This document shows, piece after piece, positions 49,203-60,094 of a DNA stretch of 64,000 bases. Within the stretch, counting starts at the first letter, position 1; every line of letters starts with the position of its first letter. Made by a program: the position numbers and the translations under genes. Source of the DNA: Dermacentor variabilis (taxonomy: Eukaryota > Arthropoda > Arachnida > Ixodida > Ixodidae). A model generated the notes under the pieces. That model was given only the letters and a program-made list of their open reading frames with translations. It had not been told where the DNA came from and ran no database searches. Location of the stretch: positions 38,114,277 through 38,178,276 of the forward strand of contig NC_134569.1 of NCBI RefSeq assembly GCF_050947875.1, in the 5' to 3' direction.

Positions 49203-50519
49203 AGTGTTTTATGTGGGGGCCTACCATCAACTTACAGTAGCGAATGTGACGTCGGCGCGAACGCACAATATATGCTCTATCATTTGCGTTTTACCCGTCT
49301 CGGAACGCGCTCACGGCGACCGGTAATCGCACTGCTGCCGAGGCAACGCGGTGGGTCTTGATGCAGTGCCATCGGTTTCTAGTGAGCGAACTAAGGTGGG
49401 GGGGCAACCCACGTGTGCACGCAACAAGACGGCCGTTTAGCGTAATATTACTTTTCGATCATTTGTCGCATGGCAGCCTTTACACGTGAGAAATGGCAGT
49501 AGAAGAGAAAGCCGTCCGCGTTAGGTATACAGAGTCGTCATCTCTGGCGCTCCGTTCTAATCGCTCCTTACGTAAGAAATGTTTGAGCTGACTCGCTCTT
49601 CATGTGGTCCAGACGACGTCGCTTCGATTGCAGCGATCAGCGACTCGCCCGTGAGCTGTTTTATACATATTTACTCGATTCCTCGGGCGGTAAGAAGTCT
49701 GACGGCTAGATGTTCGAATTCCGTTGCCATGACAACAACGAAGGGCGGTAAAATGCAATTTTCCAGATTTAGAGCGCAATCTCATTTTTATGCCCCCTCC
49801 CTGCCCTTTTCTCTTTATTCATTGTCTAGAAGAATGTTTTGGTGGGAAGTGGCATTGAGAAAAGCGTTGCTTTCGTCCAAGTAATTGGATTATTGTGTAA
49901 TTTCATTCGTTTTTGTTCAGATGGCGGGAGGAATCTTTTACGTTCGCTTTCGGTGACACGCACCGGTACAATAAAGCTCCCACGAGAAAGATAAAACATA
50001 ACGCTGCAACGGCTTTCTCATGTGGAACGCACAAGATTATTGCTGACACGCTACAGTAAAACGCTTGATTTGCCGCCACTGCCTTGATATTTAACGCTGG
50101 CGTTTCTTTCCAGCCTGGCGGTACATTGAAAGCCCCCATGTAGTATAAACGTGTATATGATCGAAACCTTCAGGATCGCGAAGAAGCAAATAAGACTTAT
50201 AAACATACTGTAATGTAACATACGGAACGTTTTACACACGAACGGGATCCTGCTCCGGCGCTTGCCATGGCTTTATCCTTTGAGAGACATATTGAGAATG
50301 GGAGGTTAGACTGGCCAAATTCCAAACATGCTGCAGTGAACAATGGGTAGATGTCAGGAACTGGCTCTGTTCTTGCGTGTGATCATGGCAAAAGGCGTTC
50401 TCATTTCAAAATTTTTTCAAAGGGGATCAGCGTTCGGCTTCACAAAATGACTGCTAAAGATATTCGGGACCTACACATATACAATAAGACAGAAGTATTT
50501 GACACGCCAAAATGCAGAG
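49203..50519. other. Unassigned stretch
   Basis: No element or exon recognised. Confidence 0.4.
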
Positions 50520-50663
50520 ATAGAGAGAGGGACAGACGAAGGAAAAGATAATGGTAGGGACCTTCACCATAGCAGAAAATTCGGTTTGCTACCCTACACC
50601 AAAGAACGGGGAAGGGGAAAGATAAGAAAGAAAGTGAGATTGATAAAGAGAGAGAGAGAGAGA
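50520..50663 (-). mobile_element. I-type LINE 3' UTR fragment, minus strand
   Basis: On the minus strand: a block beginning TAATGGTGAAGG and CAAACCGAATTTTCTGC precede TGTAGGGTAGC and a pyrimidine-rich CCCCTTCCCC stretch, between CT runs at both ends (GA runs at 50516-50530 and 50647-50663 on the plus strand). It resembles the family 3' UTR but holds no coding sequence. Confidence 0.5.
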
Positions 50664-50789
50664 GATACAGGGAGCTCAGACGCACTATCATAGCCTGTGA
50701 AGATCACCGCAGACGATCAAAGCAGAGGTTCGCGTTCAGCCCAATTCAGGCTACAGCCATATGTACAGATTTGTTGTCGTTATATGGAG

Positions 50790-51998
50790 ATCTTTATTTG
50801 AGTCGCTTGATCCAAACAAGCCTCGATTTCAAGTATGAATAATTGTCCACGGCCTACGAACATTGCCTTAGCAGCATCGCCCATTCACGTGCTTTTCTCT
50901 CCACCAATGTCGTCGCGAAATTGAAGTTGCAGAAGAGTTCTGCACGAGGGTTGCCTGTAAGAGGTCCGCGTTGACCGCGAGTATTCTTGGAAAAACGCCG
51001 ATAACAAGAGATTCCCAGATAGACAATCTGTTCTCTGCAGAGGTGTTTCAAGCAGCTTTCGCAAAATGCAAGCGTTCTTCATCACCTGGACTTGATGGTG
51101 TCTCTTACATGGCCTTGTGTAACCTCGGTCAAATAGCTCGGCGTGTCCTTATAACCATATACAACGAATTGTGGTAGAAAGTATTGTTTCCGACGTCGTG
51201 GAAGTCCAGGCAGCTCGTTCCTCTGCTCAAATCATGTAAATCTTTTCTGGACCTGATCTCCTATCGTCCCATCGAACTTGCCAGCTGTTTTGGAAAGGTG
51301 GCGCATAGGATTAAGCTGACTCACCTAGAGTGGTACCTGGAACATAACGTAATATACCCTGATGCTGTGACCGGCTTCTGGCGTGGACGGTCCCCTATAG
51401 ATAACGCGGTTGACTTTGTCTCGTCTGTACAGCAACAAAAAATTCTAGAGATTTTCTGCGACAATGTTCTTGGGCGTGAAAGGCGCATGCGACCATGTAT
51501 CGCATGAAGCTATTCTGTATGCTGTGAGGAACATTGGATTGGGGGGCCATATCTACCAATAGATTTACATTTATTTGAAGGACAGAACACTCTTTGTACA
51601 AAGAGAAGAGGATACGACAACGCACCACTGTACTTGTCGTGGTGTGCCTCAAGGTGGAGTCTTGATCCCCACCCTCTTTAGCTTTGCGCTCATCGATCAT
51701 GTTGATGTGCTTTCGTGGTGCGTGCATCCGTCAATGTACGCAGACGACATCCGCATCTGGGCATCAGGGGTGACGCGTCAACACGTACGTGCCAGGCTTC
51801 AGATAGCGGCTATACCGACGTCATACTACCTTCAAGGGCAGTGACTAGAGCTGTCATCTGAGAAGTGCTCGCTGGTTGCCTTCAAGCGCAAGGCGATGGG
51901 CCCGTACGCCATTAAAATCAACGGAAATGCTATTAGTTATGAGAATACCTACCACTTTCTAGGATTATAATAGACGGTGACCTGTCCTGGAGGCCTCA
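50790..51998 (+). mobile_element. I-type LINE internal fragment (RT region), truncated at both ends
   Basis: Starts near GAGTCGCTTGATCC, which corresponds to 42069 in the full copy, and stops abruptly at about 51998 beside a TATCA-type repeat. Coding order: EEFC block (50930), SSSPGLDGVSYMALCNLG (51073-51130), WKSRQLVPLLKS and SYRPIELASCFGKV (51184-51310), GFWRGRSPIDNAV (51373), a first catalytic block broken by a frameshift with Gly for Asp, CRGVPQGGVLIPTLF (51633), then YADDIRIWA (51735-51761) intact, a TGA at 51841 and YHFLGL (51952). It diverges more from the other copies than they do from each other, so it is another subfamily. Confidence 0.85.
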
Positions 51999-52066
51999 TA
52001 TTATATATCATATCATATCTTATCATATTATATCATATGATATGATATCATGTCATATCATATCAG
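51999..52066. repeat. Imperfect ATCAT/ATATC repeat with palindromic centre
   Basis: Pentameric ATCAT units in one direction meet ATGAT units (TATCATATGATATGATATCA near 52030-52050), so the tract can form a hairpin. It borders the truncated LINE. Confidence 0.85.
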
Positions 52067-53234
52067 GGAGGGGCCTGATAAGATGCGAAGGCAGAGTGAG
52101 CAGTCTATATAAGTGGCTCATTCAGTTGTTTTGAAAAAATTTGGCGAAAACAGAGAACGGGATGTCCATGCATTCACGTGAAGTTTTCTAGCGGCATCTG
52201 ACCATGATAACGGTATACTAATTTCCGCGTGCTGTCTTTAAGAGCTCGCCGAGTAGCGTATGACGGCGTCATGACTTACAACGCGGCAATGACTCGCACG
52301 CCATTAAAATGTGACGTATAGCACTTTCTCGGCCAAGATATCGATGAGCTCTCTAATTTTCAACAACAGTTGATCGGTTGTTCCACGTTGCAGGGCGGAT
52401 AGTGAAGTATACAGAGCTATCACTGTGTTTCTAAGTGTCTACTATATTCAAGGTTCTGCTTAGCTGGCACGACAAATTTCAACGCTAAGAGCTGCAAATT
52501 CCGCAAATGTCGATGTCGTCGGGTGGTGCAACTTGAATTTAACGATGTTATTATATACAGAAAGAAACCTTCGTAATTACCGTGGAATTCTGTGGTATGC
52601 AAGAGCACCATCAGTTGCACGAAATTGGCTGCTGTTAGGTGCGTAACCTGCTGAGAGTTGGCTCTAACATTGCCGGAGAAAAACAAAAACGCAGAGAGCT
52701 ATCAGAAATCGCATGAGCTCCGTCGTGAAAAATGGTATTTACATTTCTTGCATACCGTTGAAGAAACAAAGAAATTAAATCTTAAAATTTTATGTCCATT
52801 TCACTACAAGGAATAAAAATATTCCTAACCAAAGCTTCGTTCATGGACAAAGGTATTGCTCAGCGCTTGGATAATGTATAAACTTTGTGAATTTGACAAG
52901 TTATTACTCGGCCAATGAATGTGCACAATGGTAATGAACCTGAACGTGTTTTCTCAAGCACATAACGCGCGCAGAATCCTCAAAGTTTTGCTTACTACTT
53001 CGGACAAAGGGGACCTCATATGTAGGAGATATATGTGCTCGCAATCTTGATGTGCGGACTACATCAATATTCCATAGCCACAATCCCAGGCCTGGTTCGA
53101 GACCAGTAAATTTATACCACCATCAAGAAAAGAAAACTGGCTAAATTAAAAAGAAAACATGACAATGCGAGGGCATCATCTAAAGTGAAAATTCTCATTC
53201 GGCGATTTAAAGTTTGCTTGAAGGCAACCATTCT
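52067..53234. other. Unassigned stretch
   Basis: No element or exon recognised. Confidence 0.4.
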
Positions 53235-55029
53235 GTCTTATTGGATTGGATTGGAAAAACTTTAATAAAATTCCTGCAGGACGCATGTCAGCGCGCAGTG
53301 GGCGTCTCCCACGCAGGGACCGACAGGGAGTACCTGGCGGCCGCTGCGCGACCCTGCTGGACGGCCCATTGCTGGTCTTGTAGGAGTGGGCTTCGTATGG
53401 TCTTCTCCCACTTGTCGGAGGTAAAGTCGGGCGGAGCGTTTCTGCACTCCCAGAGCACCTGTGCGAGTGTCGCCGTGACCCCGCACGAGGGGCACGCATC
53501 GTCTGGGTAGACGTCCGGGTATATAGATGATGTGTAAGGTGGCGGGGTATGGATAGGTATCTGTCTGTAATAAGCGTAGCGTTAGCGCCTGCAGCCTGTT
53601 TAGTTTGGGGTGCGGGGGCGGAAAGAGACGTCGTTCCAAGTAAAAGTGTTTGGTTATTTCACTGTAGGTCACTGGGGCGTCCATGTTCGCCTCCAAATCA
53701 CCGAGACGTGGTTGCCCGGGGGTGACGGCGCGGTCGGTAAGCGCGCACAGCGTCGTGGGCTGTCTCGTTGAGGTTGGGCGGGGCGACCGGGGTCCAACCC
53801 AGGTGGGCGGGAAACCAAATGACGGTGTGGTGTTTGAGGTTGCTTGGATCAGCGCCGCGGAGGACACGTAACGCCTTGACGTACCGACTCCTCTCTCGAA
53901 CGCTTTGATGGCCGGTCTCGAGTCGCTGAATATTGTCGTTCGCTTATCGTCGAGCATTGTCAGGGCTATGGCCACTTGCTCCGCCACCTCGGGATCACGT
54001 GTGCGTACCGTGGCGGCGTTTCAAGTCCGTTGCGAGGACGAAACCGCTACCGCGGCGAAGGCTCGGTTGCATCGGTAGGTGGCGGCGTCCACGAAAGCAA
54101 CGTCGTCCGCTTTCTTGTTTATTCGTTTGAGGAACGCGGTGGCCCGGGCTTGGCGCCTGCCTCGATTGTGTTCCGGATGGACGTTTCGCGGAATGGGTGC
54201 GATCGTGATCAGGTCGCGGAGCTCGTGGGAACCGGCGTAAGCTCCAGTGGATCCTGGGTGTTCGGTGGCAAGTACCCGAGCTCGCGCAAGATGTGACGGC
54301 CGGTCTTCGTCATCGTCAGTCGTATCATCTGCGCTCTCTCCTGAGCCTCAGAGATCTCTTCGAGGGTACTGTGCACCCCGAGCTCGAGGAGTCGATATGT
54401 CGGCGTCATAATCGGGAGCCCAAGGGCCCGCTTCACTACCTTTCGGATGAGTGTACTGAGCTTGTCACGCTCCGATTGTTTCCACTTATGCATTGCTGCG
54501 ACGTAGGTGAAGTGACATATGACGAACGCGTTTACGAGACGCAGCAGATTGTCTTCTTTGAGGCCGTGGTGACGGTTGGCCACCCTGCGTGCAAGTCGTA
54601 TTGCGTTGTCCGTCTTTGTCGTCAGCTTGTGGACCGTTTGGATGTTTGATCCGCCCGCCTCGATAATCATTCCCAGTACTCGGATGGAGTCGACCCTGGG
54701 GACTGGGCGACCGTCTCTGGTGCGGACAGTGATGTTGCGCTCGGTCGGTGGTTTCCATCCCTTAGGCCTTTTGCCTTGTCGTTTTGTGCTGTACAGCAAC
54801 AGCTCCGATTTGGCGGAGGAGCACTTGAGGCCCGTGTGGTCGAGGTAGGATTCGGCAGTTTCGACTGCCTCCTGCTGAGCGGATTCGATAAAGCCGTCCG
54901 ACCCCGCTGAGCACCAGATGGTGATGTCTTCCGCGTATACCGTATTGTTGAGGCCTTGTATCTTGGACAGGCGTTCGGAGAGCCCAATCATCACCAGGTT
55001 GAACAGCGTCGGCGAGAGGACGGAGCCTT

Positions 55030-55041
55030 GGGGGGGGGGGG
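55030..55041. repeat. G12/C12 mononucleotide run in the LINE RT motif
   Basis: On the minus strand GTGCCCC...CAAGGCTCC should encode V-P-Q-G-S. The native CCCC has grown to 12 C and shifts the frame. Confidence 0.9.
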
Positions 55042-55067
55042 CACGCTGTCCGAGCTCGACTTCTTCC

Positions 55068-55100
55068 GACGTGAGGTCTCCGGCATGGAGACCTCACGTC
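55068..55100. repeat. 14-bp perfect hairpin in LINE (inverted micro-duplication)
   Basis: GACGTGAGGTCTCC (55068-55081), a 5-base loop, and its exact complement (55087-55100). The copy at 55068-55081 fits the LINE reading frame (GDLTSEEVELG on the minus strand); the other arm does not, so it looks like a templated inverted copy. Confidence 0.85.
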
Positions 55101-55945
55101 TCCGGCCTTGCGACGTGTTAGGAAGGAGCGGACGAACTCGTAGAACCGGCGCCCGAGCCCTATATAAGGCCGTGATCGTCTTTAATATTGCCGAGTGCTG
55201 GATGTTATCGAAAGCCTTCTTCAGGTCAAGGCCGAGTGTGGCGTGGGTGCCCCAAGTAGCTCCGGTGTCTATGATCTGGTGTTTCAGGAGAAGCATCGTA
55301 TCCTGAGTTGCGAGCCCGGGTCGGAAGCCGATCATGTGGTGTGTGTAACGGTCCTGGTCTTCGAGATACCGACCGACTCTGTTGAGTACGACATGCTCCG
55401 CCACCTTACCCACGCACGACGTGAGCGAGATGGGGCGAAGGTTATCGACTCCAGGCGCCTTGCCCGGTTTCGGAATGAGGATCGCCTGGGCGAGTTTCCA
55501 GGCATCAGGTAACTCGCCCCGCCCCCACACGTCATTGATGGCGCCGGTGAGGTACACGACCGAGGGGTCTCGTCTAAGTTCCGCAGGAGCTTGTTGGTGA
55601 TGCCATCGGGGCCCGGGGCGGAACGGCCGTTTATTTCGTGGAGAGCCCGGCGTATCTCTTCGACGGAAAATTCGGCGCCTAGGAGGCTGTTGTCGGTACC
55701 TGTGTAATCGGGATGTAGGGTCGGCGGGCCTGTGGGTATCGGCAGGTACTTATGCACAAGCGTCTTGACGATGTCATCCGGCGAAGCGGTGCCTTTGGCC
55801 TGGTGAAGGACTTTGGTGAGCGAGTGGCGCTGGTTCGTGCGGGTGTTGGTGTCGTCAAGCAGGTGTTTGAGGAGGTTCCACGTCTTCCCGTTGCGGACCT
55901 GTCCGTCGACGGATTTCTGTCTTATCTCTACCCTTTCTTATGCTC

Positions 55946-56765
55946 CGATAAATATAGATGCTTGTTCTTTGTCTTTCGAAGTTCTTTCTGGTGGCTGCCG
56001 ACTTCCAAGCCGCTGGAAGTTTTGCTGTTATTCGAAAATTATTCCAAGTGACTTCAAAGAAAGACTTCGCAATTGAAGCCGTAAAGTACGCGAAAGTTTA
56101 GGCGCGGTATGGTATTCACACTTTAAAAGCATGGTTTATTATGCAGCTTTCACCCCGTGGAGACCTTCGTCCGGCCGTATATATGATGATGGCCATTACG
56201 GTTAAATGCCTTCAATGGCCCCTTTTGTTTGCTTCCCTCCCTGTGACTTCATAAACAATGTATGAGAAGAACAAACAAACATTTAAGTATTTCGCACACT
56301 CACTTCAAGACAGTGCACTTCCTCGGCGCCTTCTCGTAGCTTACCCTCTCTTGCCGAGAAAATCAGAAACACCTACTCGGTGATCTTGTCTACTGAAACG
56401 TCTTGGAGATGCCTCTCTGCACGCGTGTTACTACCATGCGTTACAGTTTTCAGACTACGCGGTTAGTATGAAGCTACGCTGTTATTTTCAATATATCTGA
56501 TAACATTCCAGTTGGTACAAGCTAGCTTAATGAGTGAGTAACATGTTCCCATATTATGTGTGGTGACAGCAACGGCTATGAAAAGTGCCCAAAGAGTAAA
56601 ATGCGTTAGCCAGAACACTTGTCTTTTTGTTTTGTTTTTGTCATGAGGTTTTTCTTATTCTATAGATAAGCGACCGACAGAAATATATTAACTGACTCAT
56701 ATCAGATAACTACACCGAAAACAGAGTTCTCATGAGTTGCTGTTTGCCGCGAAATGTCATGATGC
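55946..56765. other. Unassigned stretch
   Basis: No element or exon recognised. Confidence 0.4.
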
Positions 56766-56962
56766 CGTTCATTCAGTGGCGTTATAAATACAGCCTCATG
56801 AACGAAAGTAGCCTATTACTACAAACACGCATACATTCACTCAAAAAAACTAAGCATAGGTAGCCTAAGCCTAGCAGGGTAATACGTGTACATTCAGTGG
56901 AGTGATGAATACGGCGTCATGGCCCCGTTCTGACGCCTTATTTATGACGCCACTGAATGTAC
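56766..56962. repeat. Related inverted repeats around GTACATTCAGTGGNGT
   Basis: Arms 56888-56918 and 56932-56962 are inverted copies (about 27 of 31 match) around a 13-base loop. A third, related unit at 56766-56804 (TTCATTCAGTGGCGTTATAAATACAGC) is bounded by its own CGTTCAT/ATGAACG palindrome. Confidence 0.75.
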
Positions 56963-57069
56963 GGGTTTTTGTATTTAAAGGCTACCTTCCTTCCCTCTTG
57001 CATAGAAACTGTGTAAATTCAACTATGGGTGCTTGGAAGTGCACTCTTGAATGCTGGACCACAGCCGAA

Positions 57070-57070
<1 letters not shown>

Positions 57071-57102
<32 letters not shown>
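57071..57102. repeat. (TA)n microsatellite
   Basis: About 15 dinucleotide units. Confidence 0.95.
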
Positions 57103-57108
<6 letters not shown>

Positions 57109-57588
57109 CACGTCGGCTGCATGGTAACTGGCAACGAGGAAGCTGCACGGCATTCTTTATCTCATCGGCAGCGCTCGGCCAGCAGCATGCATTTTAGTCA
57201 TCATCCTGCGGGAGCCGACCTTATACACCGAAGGCACGCTTGAGAACAGCACAATAACCACTGCGCAAGCGCTCCATCACGTGGCTTTCTTCATATTCCG
57301 CGGGCTTTCTTTGCAACACGGAAAAACAGTACTACGCGAGACGTATCGTAAACAACTTGATCGGTAGTTTCTGAAAGTGCTCTACAAATCTGCTTATCAT
57401 ACTTGGGGTTCTCAACCAATAATTAAAAAGTTGCGGGATCAAACTTAATTAACCAGCGAGTTATGGGGAAAAAGAAAAAAAAAATGTCTGAGTTACTATA
57501 GGCTACTGCCAACAGTATATGCGTCCGGTTCAATTCGCTACCGACGCGCCTTTCATGTTTGAATTCTTGGCTCAAGTTATGCGGGACA

Positions 57589-57590
<2 letters not shown>
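57103..57590. other. Unassigned stretch
   Basis: No element or exon recognised. Confidence 0.4.

Positions 57591-57666
<76 letters not shown>
57591..57666. repeat. (TA)n microsatellite, outer left of SINE pair
   Basis: About 38 dinucleotide units next to the 3' end of the minus-strand SINE. Confidence 0.97.
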
Positions 57667-57667
<1 letters not shown>

Positions 57668-57678
57668 GAGAAGAAAGG

Positions 57679-57960
57679 AGGGTAACCTAGGGCCCGATCT
57701 TTATTAGTCATATCGTAAGACGCCAACAAACACTGACACCAAGGACAACATAGGGTTATATTAATTGTGCCTAATAAATGAAATAAAGAAACACTAAATG
57801 AATAGAAATGAAAGAAGATGAAAAAACAACTTGCCGCAGGTGGGAAACTATCCGACGTCTTCGCATTCTCGTCGAACGAGAACAAAGGGGAAGCCCATTC
57901 GTTATCGTCCATTAGATAAAAAGGGTCTCGCATACGGCAACACTGACGCCTTCAGCTAGC
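57679..57960 (-). repeat. tRNA-related SINE copy, minus strand
   Basis: On the minus strand: CCCACCTGCGGCAAGTTGTT, TTCATCTTCTTTCATTTCTA, ATGTTGTCCTTGGTGTCAGT, TTGGCGTCTTACGATATGAC and TAATAAAGATCGGGCCCTAG. It aligns throughout with the plus-strand copy at 58135-58330. The head is rearranged: the segment upstream of GAATGCGAAGACGT does not carry an A-box. Confidence 0.7.
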
Positions 57961-58134
57961 ACGTGTGAATTTATTGACCAGTTGCCTTCACCCACAAAGG
58001 TGAGGTACTCGCGACGCCTCCAGCAGAAAGGACGTTCCACATCCGCCGCCAAGGTCTGGGAGTGACGGCGGTGGCTAACACTTGCAGGGTTCTACTAGGA
58101 AACACAAATATCCAAGAAAGTGGATGGGGAAACG

Positions 58135-58329
58135 GCGCCACGGTAGCTCAATTGGTAGAGCATGGCACGCGTAATGCGAAGACGTGGGATCGTTCCCCAC
58201 ATTCGGCAAGTTGTTTTTTCATCCATTTTCATTTCCATTAATTTATCACTTCTTTAATTCAATTAGTAAGTACAATTAAGGTCCTGTGTGTTGTCCTTGG
58301 TGACTCTGTGACTCTGTTGGCGTCTTATG

Positions 58330-58330
<1 letters not shown>
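58135..58330 (+). repeat. tRNA-headed SINE copy, plus strand
   Basis: The head has GGTAGCTCAATTGGTAGAGC (excellent A-box and D arm) and ACGTGGGATCGTTCCCCACA (B-box-like T arm with one change). The body continues CGGCAAGTTGTTTTTTCATC to TTGGCGTCTTATG and then enters a (TA)n run at 58331. The upstream 175 bases (GTTGCCTTCACCCACAAAGG onward) are, from memory, often found attached to this repeat in ticks. It could be a tRNA pseudogene, but the long conserved body argues for a SINE. Confidence 0.75.

Positions 58331-58370
<40 letters not shown>
58331..58370. repeat. (TA)n microsatellite, outer right of SINE pair
   Basis: Twenty dinucleotide units at the 3' end of the plus-strand SINE. Confidence 0.97.
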
Positions 58371-58376
<6 letters not shown>

Positions 58377-59237
58377 TGAGAGATTGAAACTCCGCCATCG
58401 CTTTACATCCGTAATGTGTTATTTACGTGAAAATACGGTACTCCTTTCGTCAAGGGCACGTCGTCAGTAAAAGTAAGAAACAACAATACTGGCGAGTCAT
58501 GTACCTCACTACATATTTCGAAGCCTAAGAGGCGGTAGTAAATAGCAGCAGAACGACAGCCGATGCCGAAAGAAACGACGCCTGAGGCAGTGAGTGGATC
58601 GCAGAGAAAAATCAGCCGCAGTAAGCGACGAAGTGAGCTGGGTTCGCCAAGCTGACGGGAATTGCATGTCAAACGCCGTACGTTGCTTAGAGGCATACGT
58701 GCCGTGCTTATTAGGAGGCTTGCCGAGCCATCGTTGTTCACAATACCGCGGCAGCTGAGACCAAGTACGTAGCTTGTTTTCATTGTAATTTTTATTCTAA
58801 ACAGAACGCAGAATGCTTGAACGGAAACATCGCTCAGTATAAGGATGTGAAAAAAAAAGAGACTGGCAACAACGCTGTTGTTTCGCCTTTTCTCACGTCC
58901 TCCTTTGATGCGCTGTTCCCGCTCAAGTCATGAACTGACCAACCCAAATGCGTAGGCTTCTGCAGCACAACACTGTTTATGTGTTGTGCAGTAATAAAAC
59001 TACCAATATTATTATCTCGTGTAGTAGTCCAATACTTTGTCATTGTTTTCATTGTTTTAGCTTTAGAGTGAAACAGTGACAGCTATCTCGACACTATATT
59101 TTGCTCAAGCGCGTGAACTTTCTGTTCGTAGGTGCCACTTTGCACGCCCACGTTTCCAATTCGGCAGCAAGACCAACAACTAGACTTGTCTCACTGCTGC
59201 CAAACAGTTGTTGCAACGCTTGTTTCTCGCAGCTCGA
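58371..59237. other. Unassigned stretch
   Basis: No element or exon recognised. Confidence 0.4.
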
Positions 59238-60094
59238 CCGGTGCTATTGGGTAGCGTGGCGTTGTCAGCAGACTGGAGGGGTCCGATAGACCATGGCGAC
59301 CGGGAAAGGACGAGAGGATTTCTGGTGCCAAACTTGCTCGGTTTATTCAATGGTTGGGGAAAGATAAGAAGAAGAGAATGAAGTCAAAAAGTACATTGTA
59401 GGGCTCTTTAAGTAGGCCCACTAAAATCGTAGGCGAAATCTTGCTGACGTCAACGTCACGTGACAGGCCCTGAGTCTGGTTGTGGATGGGCGGCGGATCC
59501 CTTAGCTTGCATGGGCCCACCTCCGCAGGTGGCAACCCGCAGGTCCGGAATTGTGCGTGGTTGATTCCTCCTCGCAGGGGACCTTTCACAAGCTTGCCTC
59601 CACAGGTGGCAACCTACAGGTCCTAGGGGTCGTAGGCGGCTGATCGCTCCTCTTCTAGGAGTCATTGGTTCGCGGAAAGGGCGTCTGGTTGTGGATGGGC
59701 GGCTGATCCCCTTTGCCAGGTGCCTTTTCACGAGTTGGCCTCCGCTGGTGGCAACGCGCGGGTCCTGGGGATCGTAGGCGGCTTGGCCCCTTCTCTTTTA
59801 GGCGTCGTTGGGTCGCGGGAAGGGCCCTCCCCTAGATTTGGACAGTTCGTGGACAGTATTTTCACGCACACACACGAAGGAGCCTGTAAACACTGCGGGG
59901 CATCTGCCAGACCGGCGACCACTCGAGACAACCATAACAAATGAGGAATCCACGCTCCTTTTCGATGAGGCATGGTGGTTGAGCATACTTTTTGACCGGG
60001 GGGTTACACGCCAACCGTAGTAACAGTATACGTGGTTCGAAATGATTGTTCGCTCCCAGGATGGTCGGCGCTGGACGCTGGGCGCCGACACCGG
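59238..60094 (-). mobile_element. Probable solo LTR (849 bp) with CCGG target duplication
   Basis: The block 59242-60090 starts TG and ends CA on the plus strand, and reads TGTCGGCGCCCAGCG... on the minus strand. Both sides carry CCGG (59238-59241 and 60091-60094). On the minus strand there is a TATA-like TACTTAAAGAGCCC (about 59406-59419) and an AATAAA (59347-59342) about 100 bases before the end, the order promoter, poly(A) signal, U5 expected of an LTR. The U3 part holds three diverged tandem copies of a CCTCCGCAGGTGGCAACC-like unit (near 59519, 59597 and 59739). A 4-bp duplication fits Ty3/gypsy-type elements. No internal retrotransposon genes are next to it, hence solo. Confidence 0.72.

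Larger units (their letters stand above)
53262..55757 (-). pseudogene. LINE reverse transcriptase-RNase H protein, frameshifted
   Basis: Pieces in order: EIRRALHEINGRSAPGPDGI (about 55660), then DAWKLAQAILIPKPGKAPG, LRPISLTSCVGKVAEHV, GFRPGLATQDTM and LGLDLKKAFDNIQHSAIL with the first catalytic Asp intact (55557-54991). The frame breaks at a 12-C run inside the PQG motif. The next frame (54994-54209) has MMIGLSERLSKI, VYAEDITIWC (Glu for the first Asp of YADD), then SIRVLGMIIEAGGSN and the thumb. RNase H follows in several frames: a VDAATYR-like start near 54090, AEQVAIALTML, IFSDSRPAIKAF, then the C-terminal FYLERRLFPPPHPKLNR. The Cys/His cluster is damaged. Confidence 0.85.
53235..55945 (-). 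mobile_element. Second RNase H LINE family, 5'-truncated, minus strand
   Basis: On the minus strand it runs from EIRQKSVDGQVRNGKTWNLL (about 55940-55880) in the linker before the RT, through RT and RNase H, to a 3' end with TTTTATTAAAGTTTTTCC and then CAATC units (about 53275-53235). It is GC-rich compared with its surroundings. Same family as 13241-13825. Its C12 run and small inverted duplication (see separate entries) are private damage. Confidence 0.88.

Noticed and set aside
49903..50239. Short minus-strand frames with hydrophobic stretches
   Set aside because: Under 80 codons, overlapping each other, no homology; consistent with chance.
57519..57933. YI-repeat open frames
   Set aside because: Readings of the (TA)n array.
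58135..58205. Functional tRNA gene
   Set aside because: Good A-box, but the T arm is altered, acceptor pairing is poor and a long repeat body continues, so it is a SINE head.
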